This document shows, one piece after another, positions 8,587 through 16,799 of a stretch of DNA of 64,000 nucleotides. The stretch is from NCBI RefSeq assembly GCF_900157385.1, contig NZ_LT717701.1:2186219-2250218 (forward strand). Reading direction: 5' to 3'. How positions within the stretch are numbered: the first letter of the stretch is position 1; every line of letters begins with the position of its first letter. The stretch comes from Mycobacterium terramassiliense (GTDB taxonomy: Bacteria; Actinomycetota; Actinomycetes; Mycobacteriales; Mycobacteriaceae). A program made the position numbers and the translations under genes. The notes below the pieces were generated by a model. It searched no databases. It saw only the letters and a list, made by a program, of their open reading frames with translations, and was not told the origin of the DNA.

Positions 8587-8778
8587 ATGCGCGTGACGGT
8601 CGACGAAAACATGTGTGAGGCCAACGGCTTCTGCGAATCGCTCGCCCCGGAGGTGTTCGAACTGGGCGACGAGGACGTGGTGCAGATCGCGGACGGTCCC
8701 GTGCCGCCGCGGCTGGAGATCGACGTGCGCGCCGCGGTGGACCAGTGCCCCAAGGCCGCGCTGCGCTTGATCGAGTGA
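8587..8778 (+). CDS. 3Fe-4S ferredoxin (P450-type)
   Basis: This 63-residue low-potential ferredoxin has cysteines at 10, 16 and 54 (MCEANGFCE and QCPKAAL), matching the mycobacterial pattern C-x2-?-x2-C-xn-CP that binds a 3Fe-4S cluster. The variable position, which would be cysteine in a 4Fe-4S protein, is Asn13. Such ferredoxins pass electrons to cytochromes P450, and a P450 lies 450 bp downstream on the opposite strand. An AAGGAGGG ribosome-binding site sits 6 nt before the ATG. It follows the CoA-transferase by 19 bp and is probably in the same transcript. Confidence 0.93.
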   Translation: MRVTVDENMCEANGFCESLAPEVFELGDEDVVQIADGPVPPRLEIDVRAAVDQCPKAALRLIE

Positions 8779-8796
8779 CGCCCTAGAGTGCGTCGC

Positions 8797-9231
8797 ATGC
8801 GCGACATGACGAAGTACGCCGCGATGCGGCCCTACTTCGAGGTCGTCGCCGAGGCCCTGAAGGGTTTGGTCGACGGGATCGATTTTTTCGATATGCACGC
8901 CGAGGATGTGGTGGTCGAGTTCGTCATCACCGTCCCGGACTATCCACGCCGCATCGTCGGCCGCGAAGCGCTGGCCGAGCTGTACGCCGATTACGGGGAG
9001 TCCATCGTCCAGAGCGGCAGTAGCGACGTGTACCGCTATTACGACCCCGACAAGTCGGTGGTGATTCTCGAGTACACGATGCACGGCACGGTGGTGCGCA
9101 CGGGCGCGCCGTACGTCAACCGATTCATCTCGGTGATCGCGGTCAAGAACCGCAAGATCGTGCACTGGCGCGACTACCTGGACCCGTTGGCGGTATTCGC
9201 CGCGTTCGGCGACGCGCCGGCGCCGTATTGA
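8797..9231 (+). CDS. SnoaL/NTF2-fold protein (ketosteroid-isomerase-like)
   Basis: This protein of about 144 residues has the compact alpha+beta cone of the SnoaL/nuclear transport factor 2 superfamily: an N-terminal helix (YFEVVAEALKGLVDGIDFF), then strands VVVEFVITVPDYPRRIVGREAL and NRFISVIAVKNRKIVHWRDYLDPLAV. Family members act as isomerases, cyclases, dehydratases or hydrolases, so the exact activity is open. I prefer ATG 8797 because TAGAGT lies exactly 7 nt upstream, a leaderless pattern; GTG 8788 and ATG 8812 are alternatives. Its stop is only 1 bp from the stop of the convergent P450 gene. Confidence 0.82.
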   Translation: MRDMTKYAAMRPYFEVVAEALKGLVDGIDFFDMHAEDVVVEFVITVPDYPRRIVGREALAELYADYGESIVQSGSSDVYRYYDPDKSVVILEYTMHGTVVRTGAPYVNRFISVIAVKNRKIVHWRDYLDPLAVFAAFGDAPAPY

Positions 9232-9232
9232 G

Positions 9233-10471
9233 CTAGCGCCGCTCGTTCAGCGATATCGCCATCTCGTCGTAGATCGACATGTTGGTGAGCAGGTTCGGGT
9301 AAGCCACGGTCGCCGGCCCGAGGGCGATGTCGTCGCAGCGCAGCAGCAGTTCGTCGAACACCGCGCGGAGCTCCGCGCGCGCCAGCATGGCGCCCAGGCA
9401 GTGGTGCGGTCCGCCGCCCCCGAAAGCGACCTGGGGGTTGGGCTGTCGCCCGATGTCGAAGGTGAAGGGGGACTCGAACACCTCCTCGTCGCGGTTCGCC
9501 GAACGCAGCATCGAGACCACCCGCTCGCCCTTTGCGATGTGTTGGCCGTCCATTTCGACGTCGACCTTCGCGGTGCGCGTCCAGTAGGCGACCGGCGACG
9601 CCCAGCGCAATACCTCCTCGACGGCGGGGGGGCGCAGCGCTTCGTGCTCGCGGTATCGCTGGATCTGCTCCGGGTTCTCCACGAACGCCTGCAGCCCGAT
9701 GGCCAGCGCGTTCTTGGTGGTATCGCTGCCGGCGAACGCCAGCACGAAGAAGAAGAACTCGAGTTCGTTGGTGGGCAGGCTGAATTGCTCGCCGTCCTCG
9801 CCGGTGATCACCGCGGTCGCCAGCGTGCTCCAGATGTCATCGCTCGGATTGCGCCGCTTCTCCGCGGTGAGCTCCATCGCGTAGCCGAAGACGGTGGCGT
9901 ACAGGTCGGTGTAGTCCTGCCGGGTCAGTCTCGGCCCGGGCGAATTGGCCTTGAGAATGCGGTCCAGGGAATCGAAGATTCGCGGCCGGTCGTCCTCCGG
10001 TATGCCGATGATGTCGCCGATCACCGTCATCGGCAGGGCGTCGGCGACGTCATCGATCCAGTCGCCGCCGCCCCGGTCGAGCAGCCGGTCGATCATCCCC
10101 GCGGCGCGCGCCCGGATGCCGTCTTCGAGTTTGCCGACAGCGCGCGGGTTGAACGCGCCCGAGATGAGCTTGCGGCGCTTGTTCAGCGCCGGGGGATCCA
10201 TGTTGATGATGGTCGGGTACGACGAGAACATCCCGGCCGGCTGGATGGTCGGCCCATCGACCGCGGTGAAGGACTCGGCGTCGCGATGCAGCCGGACCGC
10301 GTGCCGGTGCTTGGTCGCCACCCAGAAGTCGCGGTGCACCGTCTCGGCCACCCCCGGGGTCAGGTCGTGGCGGAACAGGGGACTGGTGCGCCGCAGCTCG
10401 GCGAACAGATCGTCGGGAAAACCGTTGCGCCACAAGGCCAAATCGGATAGGTCCACCGCCGCAGCCGTCAT
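9233..10471 (-). CDS. Cytochrome P450
   Basis: This 412-residue soluble bacterial P450 has the I-helix oxygen-activation motif AGSDTT, the K-helix ExxR in EEVLRWAS, and the haem-ligand loop FGGGGPHHCLG with the proximal cysteine at about residue 358. The N-terminus has no membrane anchor. It would hydroxylate the cluster's substrate using electrons from the nearby 3Fe-4S ferredoxin at 8587-8778. It is divergent from the Rieske oxygenase gene across a 94-bp promoter region that carries the A-rich motif. The P450 subfamily cannot be assigned from memory with confidence. Confidence 0.95.
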   Translation of the reverse strand: MTAAAVDLSDLALWRNGFPDDLFAELRRTSPLFRHDLTPGVAETVHRDFWVATKHRHAVRLHRDAESFTAVDGPTIQPAGMFSSYPTIINMDPPALNKRRKLISGAFNPRAVGKLEDGIRARAAGMIDRLLDRGGGDWIDDVADALPMTVIGDIIGIPEDDRPRIFDSLDRILKANSPGPRLTRQDYTDLYATVFGYAMELTAEKRRNPSDDIWSTLATAVITGEDGEQFSLPTNELEFFFFVLAFAGSDTTKNALAIGLQAFVENPEQIQRYREHEALRPPAVEEVLRWASPVAYWTRTAKVDVEMDGQHIAKGERVVSMLRSANRDEEVFESPFTFDIGRQPNPQVAFGGGGPHHCLGAMLARAELRAVFDELLLRCDDIALGPATVAYPNLLTNMSIYDEMAISLNERR

Positions 10472-10565
10472 CTGAAACCCCGCTTTCCGGACACGCTGAG
10501 CGCGCGTTGACGTTCAATGCTTAAGATAGTAAAAATAGACCTAATCGTCGAACTTGGAGCGCTTC
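10472..10565. promoter_or_regulatory. Divergent promoter with A-rich motif
   Basis: This is the gap between the P450 gene and the Rieske gene. TTAAGATAGTAAAAATAG at 10521-10538 matches the sequence at 3668-3685 in 15 of 18 positions; both lie in divergent promoters of the same cluster, where AT-rich DNA is rare. A TTGGAG ribosome-binding site at 10554-10559 lies 6 nt before the GTG start of the Rieske gene. Whether the motif is a -10 region or an operator cannot be settled from sequence alone. Confidence 0.5.
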
Positions 10566-11693
10566 GTGACGGACACAATTTCAGACTCGGCATCGGACTC
10601 GGCCGCGGATCCCTCGGAACGCGAGTTCGGGCAGGCAGGCATCGCGCTGTCGACCTACCGGTTCCCGACGGGCTGGTTCATCGTCGCCTTCTCCTCCGAC
10701 CTGGCCGCGGGCCAGGTCAAGCGCGCGCACTACTTCGGCGAGGAGCTGGTGCTGTTCCGCACCGAGTCCGGCCAGGTGCACGTGATGGAGGCCTACTGCC
10801 AGCACCTGGGCGCCAACTTGGGCGTCGGCGGCACGGTGGAGGGCGAGAACATCGTCTGCCCGTGGCACGGCTGGCAATGGCGCGGGGACGGCACCAACGC
10901 CCTGATCCCGTACAGCAAGATCGGCTGCAAGAACAACGTCCGGATCCGCACCTACCCGAGCATGGAGTGGTACGGATTCATCCTGGCCTGGCACGAGCGG
11001 CACGGCCGGACGCCGTATTGGCAGCCGCCGGTGCTGCCCGAACTGGAAACCAACGAGTACTACCCGCTGCACCCGCACACCCAGATGCTCAACCGGGTCA
11101 AGGTGCATCCGCAGATGATCATCGAGAACGCCGCCGACCCCTATCACGTTCAATACGTGCACAAGGCCGCCAACCCCGCCACCACCGCGTCGTTCGAGGT
11201 GTCCGGGTACCACCTGCACGCGACCGTCAACGCGCATTTCGGCGGCGGGCGCGCGTCGACCTGGTTGACCCCGAACGGGCCGGTCGACGCCAAGATCATT
11301 TACGACAACTACTCGTTGGGCCTCGGGCTGGTCCGCTTCCCGAGCGACCTGGTGGCCACCATCCAGGTGACGGGGCAGACGCCGGTCGACGAGGACTACA
11401 CCGACTACTTCTACACGCAGGCTTCCGTCCGCGAGCCCGGCGACACCGGCGACGTGCCCACCGGCCGCGCCGCCAAGTTCCTGGCGCTGCAGCAAGAGGT
11501 CATCAAGCAGGACTTCTTCACCTGGGAGAACATGAAATACCTGGAGAAGCCCAACCTGGCCCCCGAAGAGGCGCACGACTACGCCGCCCTTCGCCGCTGG
11601 GCGCACCGCTTCTACCCGGGCCCGCAGCCTTCGCCGTCGGACTTCGGCTACACCGCCGAGGGCGAGCCCGACCCGGCGGCCGCGAAAGCCTGA
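10566..11693 (+). CDS. Rieske non-haem iron oxygenase, KshA-like
   Basis: This 375-residue oxygenase component has the Rieske 2Fe-2S ligands Cys78-x-His80 (AYCQHLG) and Cys98-x2-His101 (VCPWHGW). The catalytic-domain motif Asn188-x2-Asp191-x2-His194-x4-His199 (NAADPYHVQYVH) binds mononuclear iron. Size and motifs resemble 3-ketosteroid 9-alpha-hydroxylase oxygenase subunits and other mycobacterial hydroxylases of cyclic substrates. A separate reductase is needed and is not encoded in this window. GTG 10566 is preferred over TTG 10554 because TTGGAG then serves as the ribosome-binding site. The stop overlaps the next start (TGATG), coupling it to the acyl-CoA ligase. Confidence 0.93.
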   Translation: MTDTISDSASDSAADPSEREFGQAGIALSTYRFPTGWFIVAFSSDLAAGQVKRAHYFGEELVLFRTESGQVHVMEAYCQHLGANLGVGGTVEGENIVCPWHGWQWRGDGTNALIPYSKIGCKNNVRIRTYPSMEWYGFILAWHERHGRTPYWQPPVLPELETNEYYPLHPHTQMLNRVKVHPQMIIENAADPYHVQYVHKAANPATTASFEVSGYHLHATVNAHFGGGRASTWLTPNGPVDAKIIYDNYSLGLGLVRFPSDLVATIQVTGQTPVDEDYTDYFYTQASVREPGDTGDVPTGRAAKFLALQQEVIKQDFFTWENMKYLEKPNLAPEEAHDYAALRRWAHRFYPGPQPSPSDFGYTAEGEPDPAAAKA

Positions 11694-13258
11694 TGCCGGG
11701 GCCCGCCGACTTCGGGGTCGACAGCTTCACCGTGCCGGCCGTGCTGGATCGGCGGGCCGAGCAGTACCCCGACCGGGTGATGATGTCGATCGCCGGTGTG
11801 GACGTGACGTTCGAGCAGATGCGCCGGCGGTCCCGCGCGGCGGCGCACATGCTGGCCGGCGCGGGCGTCGGCCGCGGCGACTGCGTGGCGTTGTTCACCG
11901 CCACCTGCCCGGAATGGGTGTACTTGTGGCTGGGCGCGGCGCGCATCGGCGCGGTGAGCGCGGCGGTGAATGCGGCCAACAAAGGCGACTTCCTGGTGCA
12001 CACGCTGCGGCTGTCGCAGGCCAAAGTGATCTTCACCGATGCCGAGCGGCGGCCCCGCGTCGACGAGGTGGTGGAGCAGCTCGATACGGTGACCGCCGTT
12101 GTGATCCAGGATGATTCGCTGACCGCCACGTTGCACCTCGATGTCGACGTTCCGGTGACCGACAGCCCCGCCGCGGCGACGGACGTGGGGGTGCTGTTCT
12201 ACACGTCCGGCACCACCGGGCCATCGAAAGCCGTTGCCACGACGTGGCATTACCTGTTCTGCGTGGCCGCGACCGCCGCGTCGGCCTGGGAGTTCGACCC
12301 GGGGGAGACGCTGTGGACGGCGATGCCACTGTTTCACCTGAGTGCGGCGCCCAGCGTGCTCGCCCCGATGCTGGTCGGTGGAACGACCGTGTTGGCGAAG
12401 GCATTTCACCCGGGCGAGGTCTGGGATGACATCCGCGCCCGCGGCGCCGTCGGTTTCGCCGGCGCGGGCGCGATGGTGTCGATGCTGCAGAATCTGCCCG
12501 CGGACCCGCGCGACGCCGAGCTGCCGCTGCGGTTCATCTCGGCCGCTCCCATCGACGCGAAGTCCTATCGCGAGATCGAAAAGCGGTACGGCTGCCGGAT
12601 CGTCACGATGTACGGAATGACGGAAGCGTTTCCGATCGCCGTCAAAGGCGTGTCCGACGAGGGGGTGCCCGGAACCTCGGGGCGGCCGAATCCCCATTTC
12701 GACGTCCGCATCATCGACGAGCGCGGTGATCCCGTGCCGCCCGGCGCCGTGGGTGAGATCGCCTGCCGGCCCAAGCGCCCGCACGTGATGAGCGAAGGCT
12801 ACGTAAGTCAGGGTTTGCGGGTGGACCCGCACCCGGAGTGGTTTCGCACCGGCGATTTGGGCCGACTCGATGCCGAGCAGAATTTGACATACGTGGACCG
12901 CGTCAAAGACGCGCTCCGCCGGCGCGGCGAAAATGTTTCCTCGGTCGAAGTGGAGGCCGTCGTCTTACGTCACCCCGCGGTGGCCGAAGCCGCGGCGGTC
13001 GGGGTCCCCAGTGAGTTGGGTGAGGACGACATCCTCTTGTTCGTGACGTTGCGCCCTGGCGCCGCACTGGATTGCGCGGAGCTGCTCGACTTCTGCGCCG
13101 CCAGGATGCCGTACTTCTGCGTGCCGCGATTTGTCGAGACGGTCAATGAACTCCCGAAGAACGTCATCGGAAGAATACGTAAAGATTTGTTGCGGAATCG
13201 TGGCGTAAATGAGGCCACTTGGGATCGCGAAGAACATGGTTATATCGTTAGTCGCTAA
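11693..13258 (+). CDS. Acyl-CoA ligase (AMP-forming, CaiC/FadD-like)
   Basis: This 521-residue adenylate-forming enzyme has the P-loop FYTSGTTGPSKAV, the motif MYGMTEAFP, WFRTGDLGRLD and a RRRGENVSSVEVE hinge. It should activate a carboxylate to its CoA thioester. The conserved C-terminal catalytic lysine position (normally G-K in the GK-x2-K motif) is arginine here: PKNVIGRIRK with Arg494. That substitution would slow adenylation unless the following Arg496 or Lys497 compensates. It starts inside the stop of the Rieske gene (TGATG), so the oxygenase product or a downstream acid may be its substrate. Confidence 0.9.
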   Translation: MPGPADFGVDSFTVPAVLDRRAEQYPDRVMMSIAGVDVTFEQMRRRSRAAAHMLAGAGVGRGDCVALFTATCPEWVYLWLGAARIGAVSAAVNAANKGDFLVHTLRLSQAKVIFTDAERRPRVDEVVEQLDTVTAVVIQDDSLTATLHLDVDVPVTDSPAAATDVGVLFYTSGTTGPSKAVATTWHYLFCVAATAASAWEFDPGETLWTAMPLFHLSAAPSVLAPMLVGGTTVLAKAFHPGEVWDDIRARGAVGFAGAGAMVSMLQNLPADPRDAELPLRFISAAPIDAKSYREIEKRYGCRIVTMYGMTEAFPIAVKGVSDEGVPGTSGRPNPHFDVRIIDERGDPVPPGAVGEIACRPKRPHVMSEGYVSQGLRVDPHPEWFRTGDLGRLDAEQNLTYVDRVKDALRRRGENVSSVEVEAVVLRHPAVAEAAAVGVPSELGEDDILLFVTLRPGAALDCAELLDFCAARMPYFCVPRFVETVNELPKNVIGRIRKDLLRNRGVNEATWDREEHGYIVSR

Positions 13259-13321
13259 GTTAAGTTAGTGTTACATGAGGCAATTTACGCGTCATTTTCC
13301 GACACAGGCTGGAGAGCCACG

Positions 13322-13747
13322 ATGACCCTGACCTATCAGCAAGAGCAGTTCCTCCACGCCGCGATGGGGCGCGCTGCCATCCTGGACCTGAGCGCCCGGC
13401 AGAATCGGGCCTACTCCGACGGCGACCGCGATCGCTGGATCGCCACCTTCCGCCATTCCGGCGCCAGCTACACCCGCGATGGCGATCTGTTCACCGATCT
13501 GCGTGCGGCCTTCGACGGCGGCGACGGGCAGCGCCTGGTCACCGTCGACCATGAGATCCACATCGACGGCGTCAACGCCAGCCAGCGTTGCGTCGCGGTC
13601 CTGCTCGCCGCCATGTATGGCGACACCACGCTCCGGGCCACCGGGACCTTCCGGGACACGCTGATCTACGAGCGCGGCGGCTGGTACTTCACTTCCCGTG
13701 TGCTCGCATGGGATTCGGTGCCGAGCCGGCACCCGCTCGTCATGTGA
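13322..13747 (+). CDS. SnoaL-like / NTF2-fold protein
   Basis: This 141-residue protein begins MTLTYQQEQFLHAAMGRAAILDLSARQ. The pattern AYSDGDRDRWIATFRHSGASY, then HEIHIDGVN and GTFRDTLIYERGGWYFTSRVL, is that of ring-hydroxylating dioxygenase beta-subunit or SnoaL_4 type NTF2 folds. It may be an isomerase or dehydratase, or a small subunit of an oxygenase. No full catalytic triad can be assigned. The ATG at 13322 follows a 63-bp gap containing the repeated TTAAGTTAG sequence, so it may have its own promoter. It leads a plus-strand set with two MaoC/hotdog genes. Confidence 0.8.
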   Translation: MTLTYQQEQFLHAAMGRAAILDLSARQNRAYSDGDRDRWIATFRHSGASYTRDGDLFTDLRAAFDGGDGQRLVTVDHEIHIDGVNASQRCVAVLLAAMYGDTTLRATGTFRDTLIYERGGWYFTSRVLAWDSVPSRHPLVM

Positions 13748-13760
13748 GCGACACCGCTAC

Positions 13761-14291
13761 GTGGATCCGGACCTGAGCTACCAGCTGGCCTTCGGCAGCT
13801 ATGACGACGCGCTGCGCATGGTCGGCGCCAAGAGCGAACCGCGCACCGCCGCGACCCCGGTCAGCGGCGCGCGCATCCAACTGTTCGCCGCGATGGTCCA
13901 CGACGGGAATCGTTCGTTCTGGGACGCCGAGTTCGCCCGGGAGCGGTGGGGAGGGCTGCTCGCCCCGCCTGCCCTGTTGATGGGTTGGCTGATACCGCCG
14001 CCGTGGGAGCCGGCCGGTAGGCCGCCGGTGGCGTCGGTGGTGCTGCGGGTGCCGTTGCCGGGCACCACGTTCATCAACGCGGCCAACGAGGTCGAGTTTC
14101 TGCTGCCGATCGTCGAGGGCGATCTGCTCACCGTCGTGGAGGAACTCGTGTCGGTGTCGCCGGAGAAACGGACGCGGCTGGGGGTGGGTCATTTCGTCGA
14201 GACGCTGGAGACCTATCGGCGTCAGGACGGCGCCGTGGTGGCCACCTGCCGAAATACGTTGTTCCGCTTCACGCCTGGAGCGCCGTCGTGA
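13761..14291 (+). CDS. MaoC N-terminal-type hotdog protein
   Basis: This 176-residue protein has the non-catalytic N-terminal MaoC-like hotdog fold. It features GARIQLFAAMVHDGNRSFWDAEFARERWGG near residues 35-65, APPALLMGWLIPPPW next, and later VEFLLPIVEGDLLTVVEELV. In mycobacteria such proteins pair with a separately encoded catalytic hotdog partner to form a heteromeric enoyl-CoA hydratase, as in the HadAB or ChsH1/ChsH2 systems. The next gene overlaps this one by 4 bp and is that likely partner. GTG 13761 is the first in-frame start compatible with the fold; no clear ribosome-binding site is visible, so the start is uncertain. Confidence 0.78.
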   Translation: MDPDLSYQLAFGSYDDALRMVGAKSEPRTAATPVSGARIQLFAAMVHDGNRSFWDAEFARERWGGLLAPPALLMGWLIPPPWEPAGRPPVASVVLRVPLPGTTFINAANEVEFLLPIVEGDLLTVVEELVSVSPEKRTRLGVGHFVETLETYRRQDGAVVATCRNTLFRFTPGAPS

Positions 14292-14737
14292 CCGACCTGG
14301 ACTGGAACGCGATCGAGCTCCCCGTCGACCTGCCCGAGGTCGTTGACCACATCAGCTACCAGCGGGTCGTGGAAAACGCCGGTGCGACCTGGGACTACTT
14401 CCCCGGCCATTTCGATCCCGGCTACGCCCAAAGCCAGGGCAACCCGACGATTTATGTCAACACCATGCACCTCGCCGGGTTCGCCGACCGCGTCGCGACC
14501 GACTGGGCGGGCCCGAGCAGCCGCGTGGTGCGCCGCTCGATGCGGCTGGCCGGATCGGTCTACGCCGGCGACACCATGATCGGGCGGGGCCGGGCGGTGG
14601 CCAAGCGGCGCGACACCTCGGTGGACCCGCCGCGCTGCCTGGTCGACATCGAAATCCGGGTGACCAATCAGCATGGCGCCCTCTGTTGTCCGGTCGACCT
14701 CACCCTGCAGATGCCCGAATGCCGGCATGACGGATGA
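14288..14737 (+). CDS. MaoC-like hotdog protein, partner subunit
   Basis: This 149-residue single-hotdog protein contains a central helix (TMHLAGFADRVATDW) and the strands RRSMRLAGSVYAGDTMIGRGRAV and CLVDIEIRVTNQHGA. That architecture fits MaoC-type dehydratase or hydratase subunits. A textbook catalytic D-x-NP-x-H loop is not evident; GHFDPGYAQ and TMHLAGF are the closest segments. It starts with GTG inside the stop of the previous hotdog gene, so the two are translationally coupled and presumably form one enzyme hydrating an enoyl-CoA intermediate. Confidence 0.78.
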   Translation: MTDLDWNAIELPVDLPEVVDHISYQRVVENAGATWDYFPGHFDPGYAQSQGNPTIYVNTMHLAGFADRVATDWAGPSSRVVRRSMRLAGSVYAGDTMIGRGRAVAKRRDTSVDPPRCLVDIEIRVTNQHGALCCPVDLTLQMPECRHDG

Positions 14738-15263
14738 CGACGCAGCCGAACTGCACCTGGCGGTGTGCCGACGGTTCGGCGAGGCGGTCCGGTCGGCGGA
14801 GGGCAACTGGGATCGCCGGTCGCCGTGCGAGGAGTGGGACGCCCGGGGAGTGCTCGAGCATGTCATCGGTTTCCATGACGTGCTGCTGTTGCGCCCCTTG
14901 GGTTTGAAGCCCGACCGGCCGACCGACGACGCGCAGGAGCGATGGCAACTGACCTACGATGCGCTGGCCGAGGCTCTTGAGTCGGGCGGGGCGAGGCGGC
15001 TGGATGAGTACCGGCTCATGCCGAATCTGACCCGCGACGTTCTGGTGCACACGTGGGACCAAGCCCGCGCGGTCGGCGCCGACGACCGGCTGGACCCCGA
15101 GTGGTGCGAGCTCTGCTACGCCGGTCTGCCCCCGGATCCCCGGACGCTGAGTTCAACGGGTATGTTCCACGGCCCGGTTCCGGTTCCCGGCGAAAGTGAT
15201 CCTCAGGCAAGGCTTCTCGCGCGCCTCGGCCGCGATCCGTTCTGGAGACCGGGGCCGCTATAG
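14727..15263 (+). CDS. DinB-fold protein of the TIGR03086 / mycothiol-isomerase N-domain type
   Basis: This 178-residue protein has the four-helix DinB-like N-terminal domain: the segment SPCEEWDARGVLEHVIGFHDVLLL supplies the family's histidine pair. Later NLTRDVLVHTWDQARAVGADD gives the third metal-site histidine. Relatives include mycothiol-dependent maleylpyruvate isomerase and many mycobacterial proteins without assigned substrate. It overlaps the preceding hotdog gene by 11 bp and the convergent aldehyde dehydrogenase gene by 6 bp. A mycothiol-dependent isomerisation or detoxification step in the pathway is possible but unproven. Confidence 0.8.
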   Translation: MTDDDAAELHLAVCRRFGEAVRSAEGNWDRRSPCEEWDARGVLEHVIGFHDVLLLRPLGLKPDRPTDDAQERWQLTYDALAEALESGGARRLDEYRLMPNLTRDVLVHTWDQARAVGADDRLDPEWCELCYAGLPPDPRTLSSTGMFHGPVPVPGESDPQARLLARLGRDPFWRPGPL

Positions 15264-16724
15264 CGGCGGCAACTTGCCCTTGCACACCAGCGTCTGAAGC
15301 TCGACGTACTCGTGCAGGCCCTCCGGACCGAACTCGCGCCCGATGCCCGACTGCTTGAAGCCGCCGAACGGCGCGCCGATGTCGAGCGTGTACATGTTGA
15401 TGCCGTAGGTGCCGGTGCGGACGCCGGCCGCGATCTCAAGGCCGTGCGCGATGTCGGAGGTCCACACCGAACCGGCCAGGCCGTAGTCGCTCTCGTTGGC
15501 GATCCGGATCGCGTCCTCCTCGTCGCGGTAGCGCAGCACGGTCAGGACCGGACCGAAGATCTCCTCCCGCGCGATGCGCATGTCGTTGGTGGCGTCGGCG
15601 AACAGCGTCGGCCGCACGTACCAGCCGCGCTCCGACGGGCTGTCGTCACCGCCCAGGACGACGCGGGCGCCTTCGCTGCGGCCGGACTTGATGTACTCCT
15701 GGACCCGGCGCTGTTGCCGTTGGGCGACAAGGGGTCCGATGTCGGTCGCCTCGTCGGCCGGGTCGCCGACGTTGAGGCCCGACATCATGTCGGCCAGCGC
15801 GTCGACGACCTCGTCGTGGCGGCGATCGCTGACCAGGATGCGGGTCTGGGCGACGCACGCCTGGCCGTTGTTCATCAGGCCGGCCGATTTCAGCCCGGCC
15901 GCCGTCTTGGCGACGTCGGCGTCGTCGAGAATGATCGCCGCCGACTTGCCGCCCAGTTCGAGGCTGTAGCGCTTCAGCTGCTCGCCGCACAGCGTGGCGA
16001 TCCGGCGCCCGACGGCGCTGGACCCCGTGAACGCGATCTTGTCCACGCCCGGATGGCGCACCAGCGCCTCGCCCACGTCGGTGCCGCCGGGGAGTACGGA
16101 CACCACCCCTTCGGGAAGGTCGATCTGCTCGATCATCTCCGCCAACCACAAAGCGTCCAACGGAGTTTCGGGCGCGGGTTTGACGATGACCGTACAGCCC
16201 GCGATCAGGGCCGGAATCAGCTTGGGCATGATCAGGAATTGCGGCACGTTCCACGGCACGATCGCGCCCACCACCCCGACCGGGGCCCTACTCAGGTGCA
16301 CCTCCCCGAGCACGCCCTGGCGGCGTTCGGTCCATGGGAAATCGCGGGCGGCGGCCAGCGCGAGGTGTATCAGCGACGCCGCGGCCGCGCCTTGGCCCAG
16401 TCGGCTGAAGCTGCGCGGCGACCCCATCTCGTCGGTGATCAGGTCTGCCATCTCGTCCATATGGCCGCCGTAGATCGCGGCGAGCTGTTCCACCTTGGCC
16501 ATTCGCTCGGCATGCGTCATGCGCGGCCAGGGGCCATGGTCGAAGGCCTGCCGCGCGGCGGCGACGGCAGCGTCCACGTCCTCGGGCCCGGCCACCTGGA
16601 CGTGGCCGACCGGTTCTTCGGAGTGGGGGGAGATCACCGCGAGCTGCTGCGGGTTGGCCGGCTTGCGCCACTGCCCCCCGACGAAGAGCTCGTCGTAGGA
16701 GCGATGGGCGGGATGTTCTGTCAT
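15258..16724 (-). CDS. Aldehyde dehydrogenase (NAD(P)+-dependent)
   Basis: This 488-residue ALDH-superfamily enzyme has the nucleotide-contact lysine in KPAPETP, the Rossmann glycines in FTGSSAVGRRI, the catalytic glutamate in ELGGKSAA, the catalytic cysteine in GQACVAQTR, and the C-terminal FGGFKQSGIGRE. It oxidises an aldehyde, perhaps the product of P450 or Rieske oxidation, to a carboxylate that the nearby CoA ligase could activate. A GAGGAAGTG ribosome-binding site precedes ATG 16724. A related gene lies at 50172-51701 in the second catabolic cluster. Confidence 0.94.
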   Translation of the reverse strand: MTEHPAHRSYDELFVGGQWRKPANPQQLAVISPHSEEPVGHVQVAGPEDVDAAVAAARQAFDHGPWPRMTHAERMAKVEQLAAIYGGHMDEMADLITDEMGSPRSFSRLGQGAAAASLIHLALAAARDFPWTERRQGVLGEVHLSRAPVGVVGAIVPWNVPQFLIMPKLIPALIAGCTVIVKPAPETPLDALWLAEMIEQIDLPEGVVSVLPGGTDVGEALVRHPGVDKIAFTGSSAVGRRIATLCGEQLKRYSLELGGKSAAIILDDADVAKTAAGLKSAGLMNNGQACVAQTRILVSDRRHDEVVDALADMMSGLNVGDPADEATDIGPLVAQRQQRRVQEYIKSGRSEGARVVLGGDDSPSERGWYVRPTLFADATNDMRIAREEIFGPVLTVLRYRDEEDAIRIANESDYGLAGSVWTSDIAHGLEIAAGVRTGTYGINMYTLDIGAPFGGFKQSGIGREFGPEGLHEYVELQTLVCKGKLPPL

Positions 16725-16799
16725 CGGGCACTTCCTCGGGGCCGCGACCGTAATATCGCTATTGACGCTAACATAGCCAAAAAAGCAGCGAGGCCTGAC
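16725..16799. promoter_or_regulatory. Divergent promoter between ALDH and AttH-like genes
   Basis: This is a 75-bp gap with an AT-rich core, TAATATCGCTATTGACGCTAAC, in positions about 16751-16772, followed by ATAGCCAAAAAAG. CTAACATA recurs from the 3668 promoter. It probably holds promoters for both directions; no further assignment is possible. Confidence 0.35.

Noticed and set aside
5886..8807. A 973-codon open frame antisense to the CoA-transferase
   Set aside because: Arginine/histidine-rich low-complexity translation without domains; the sense strand encodes clear family III transferase units.
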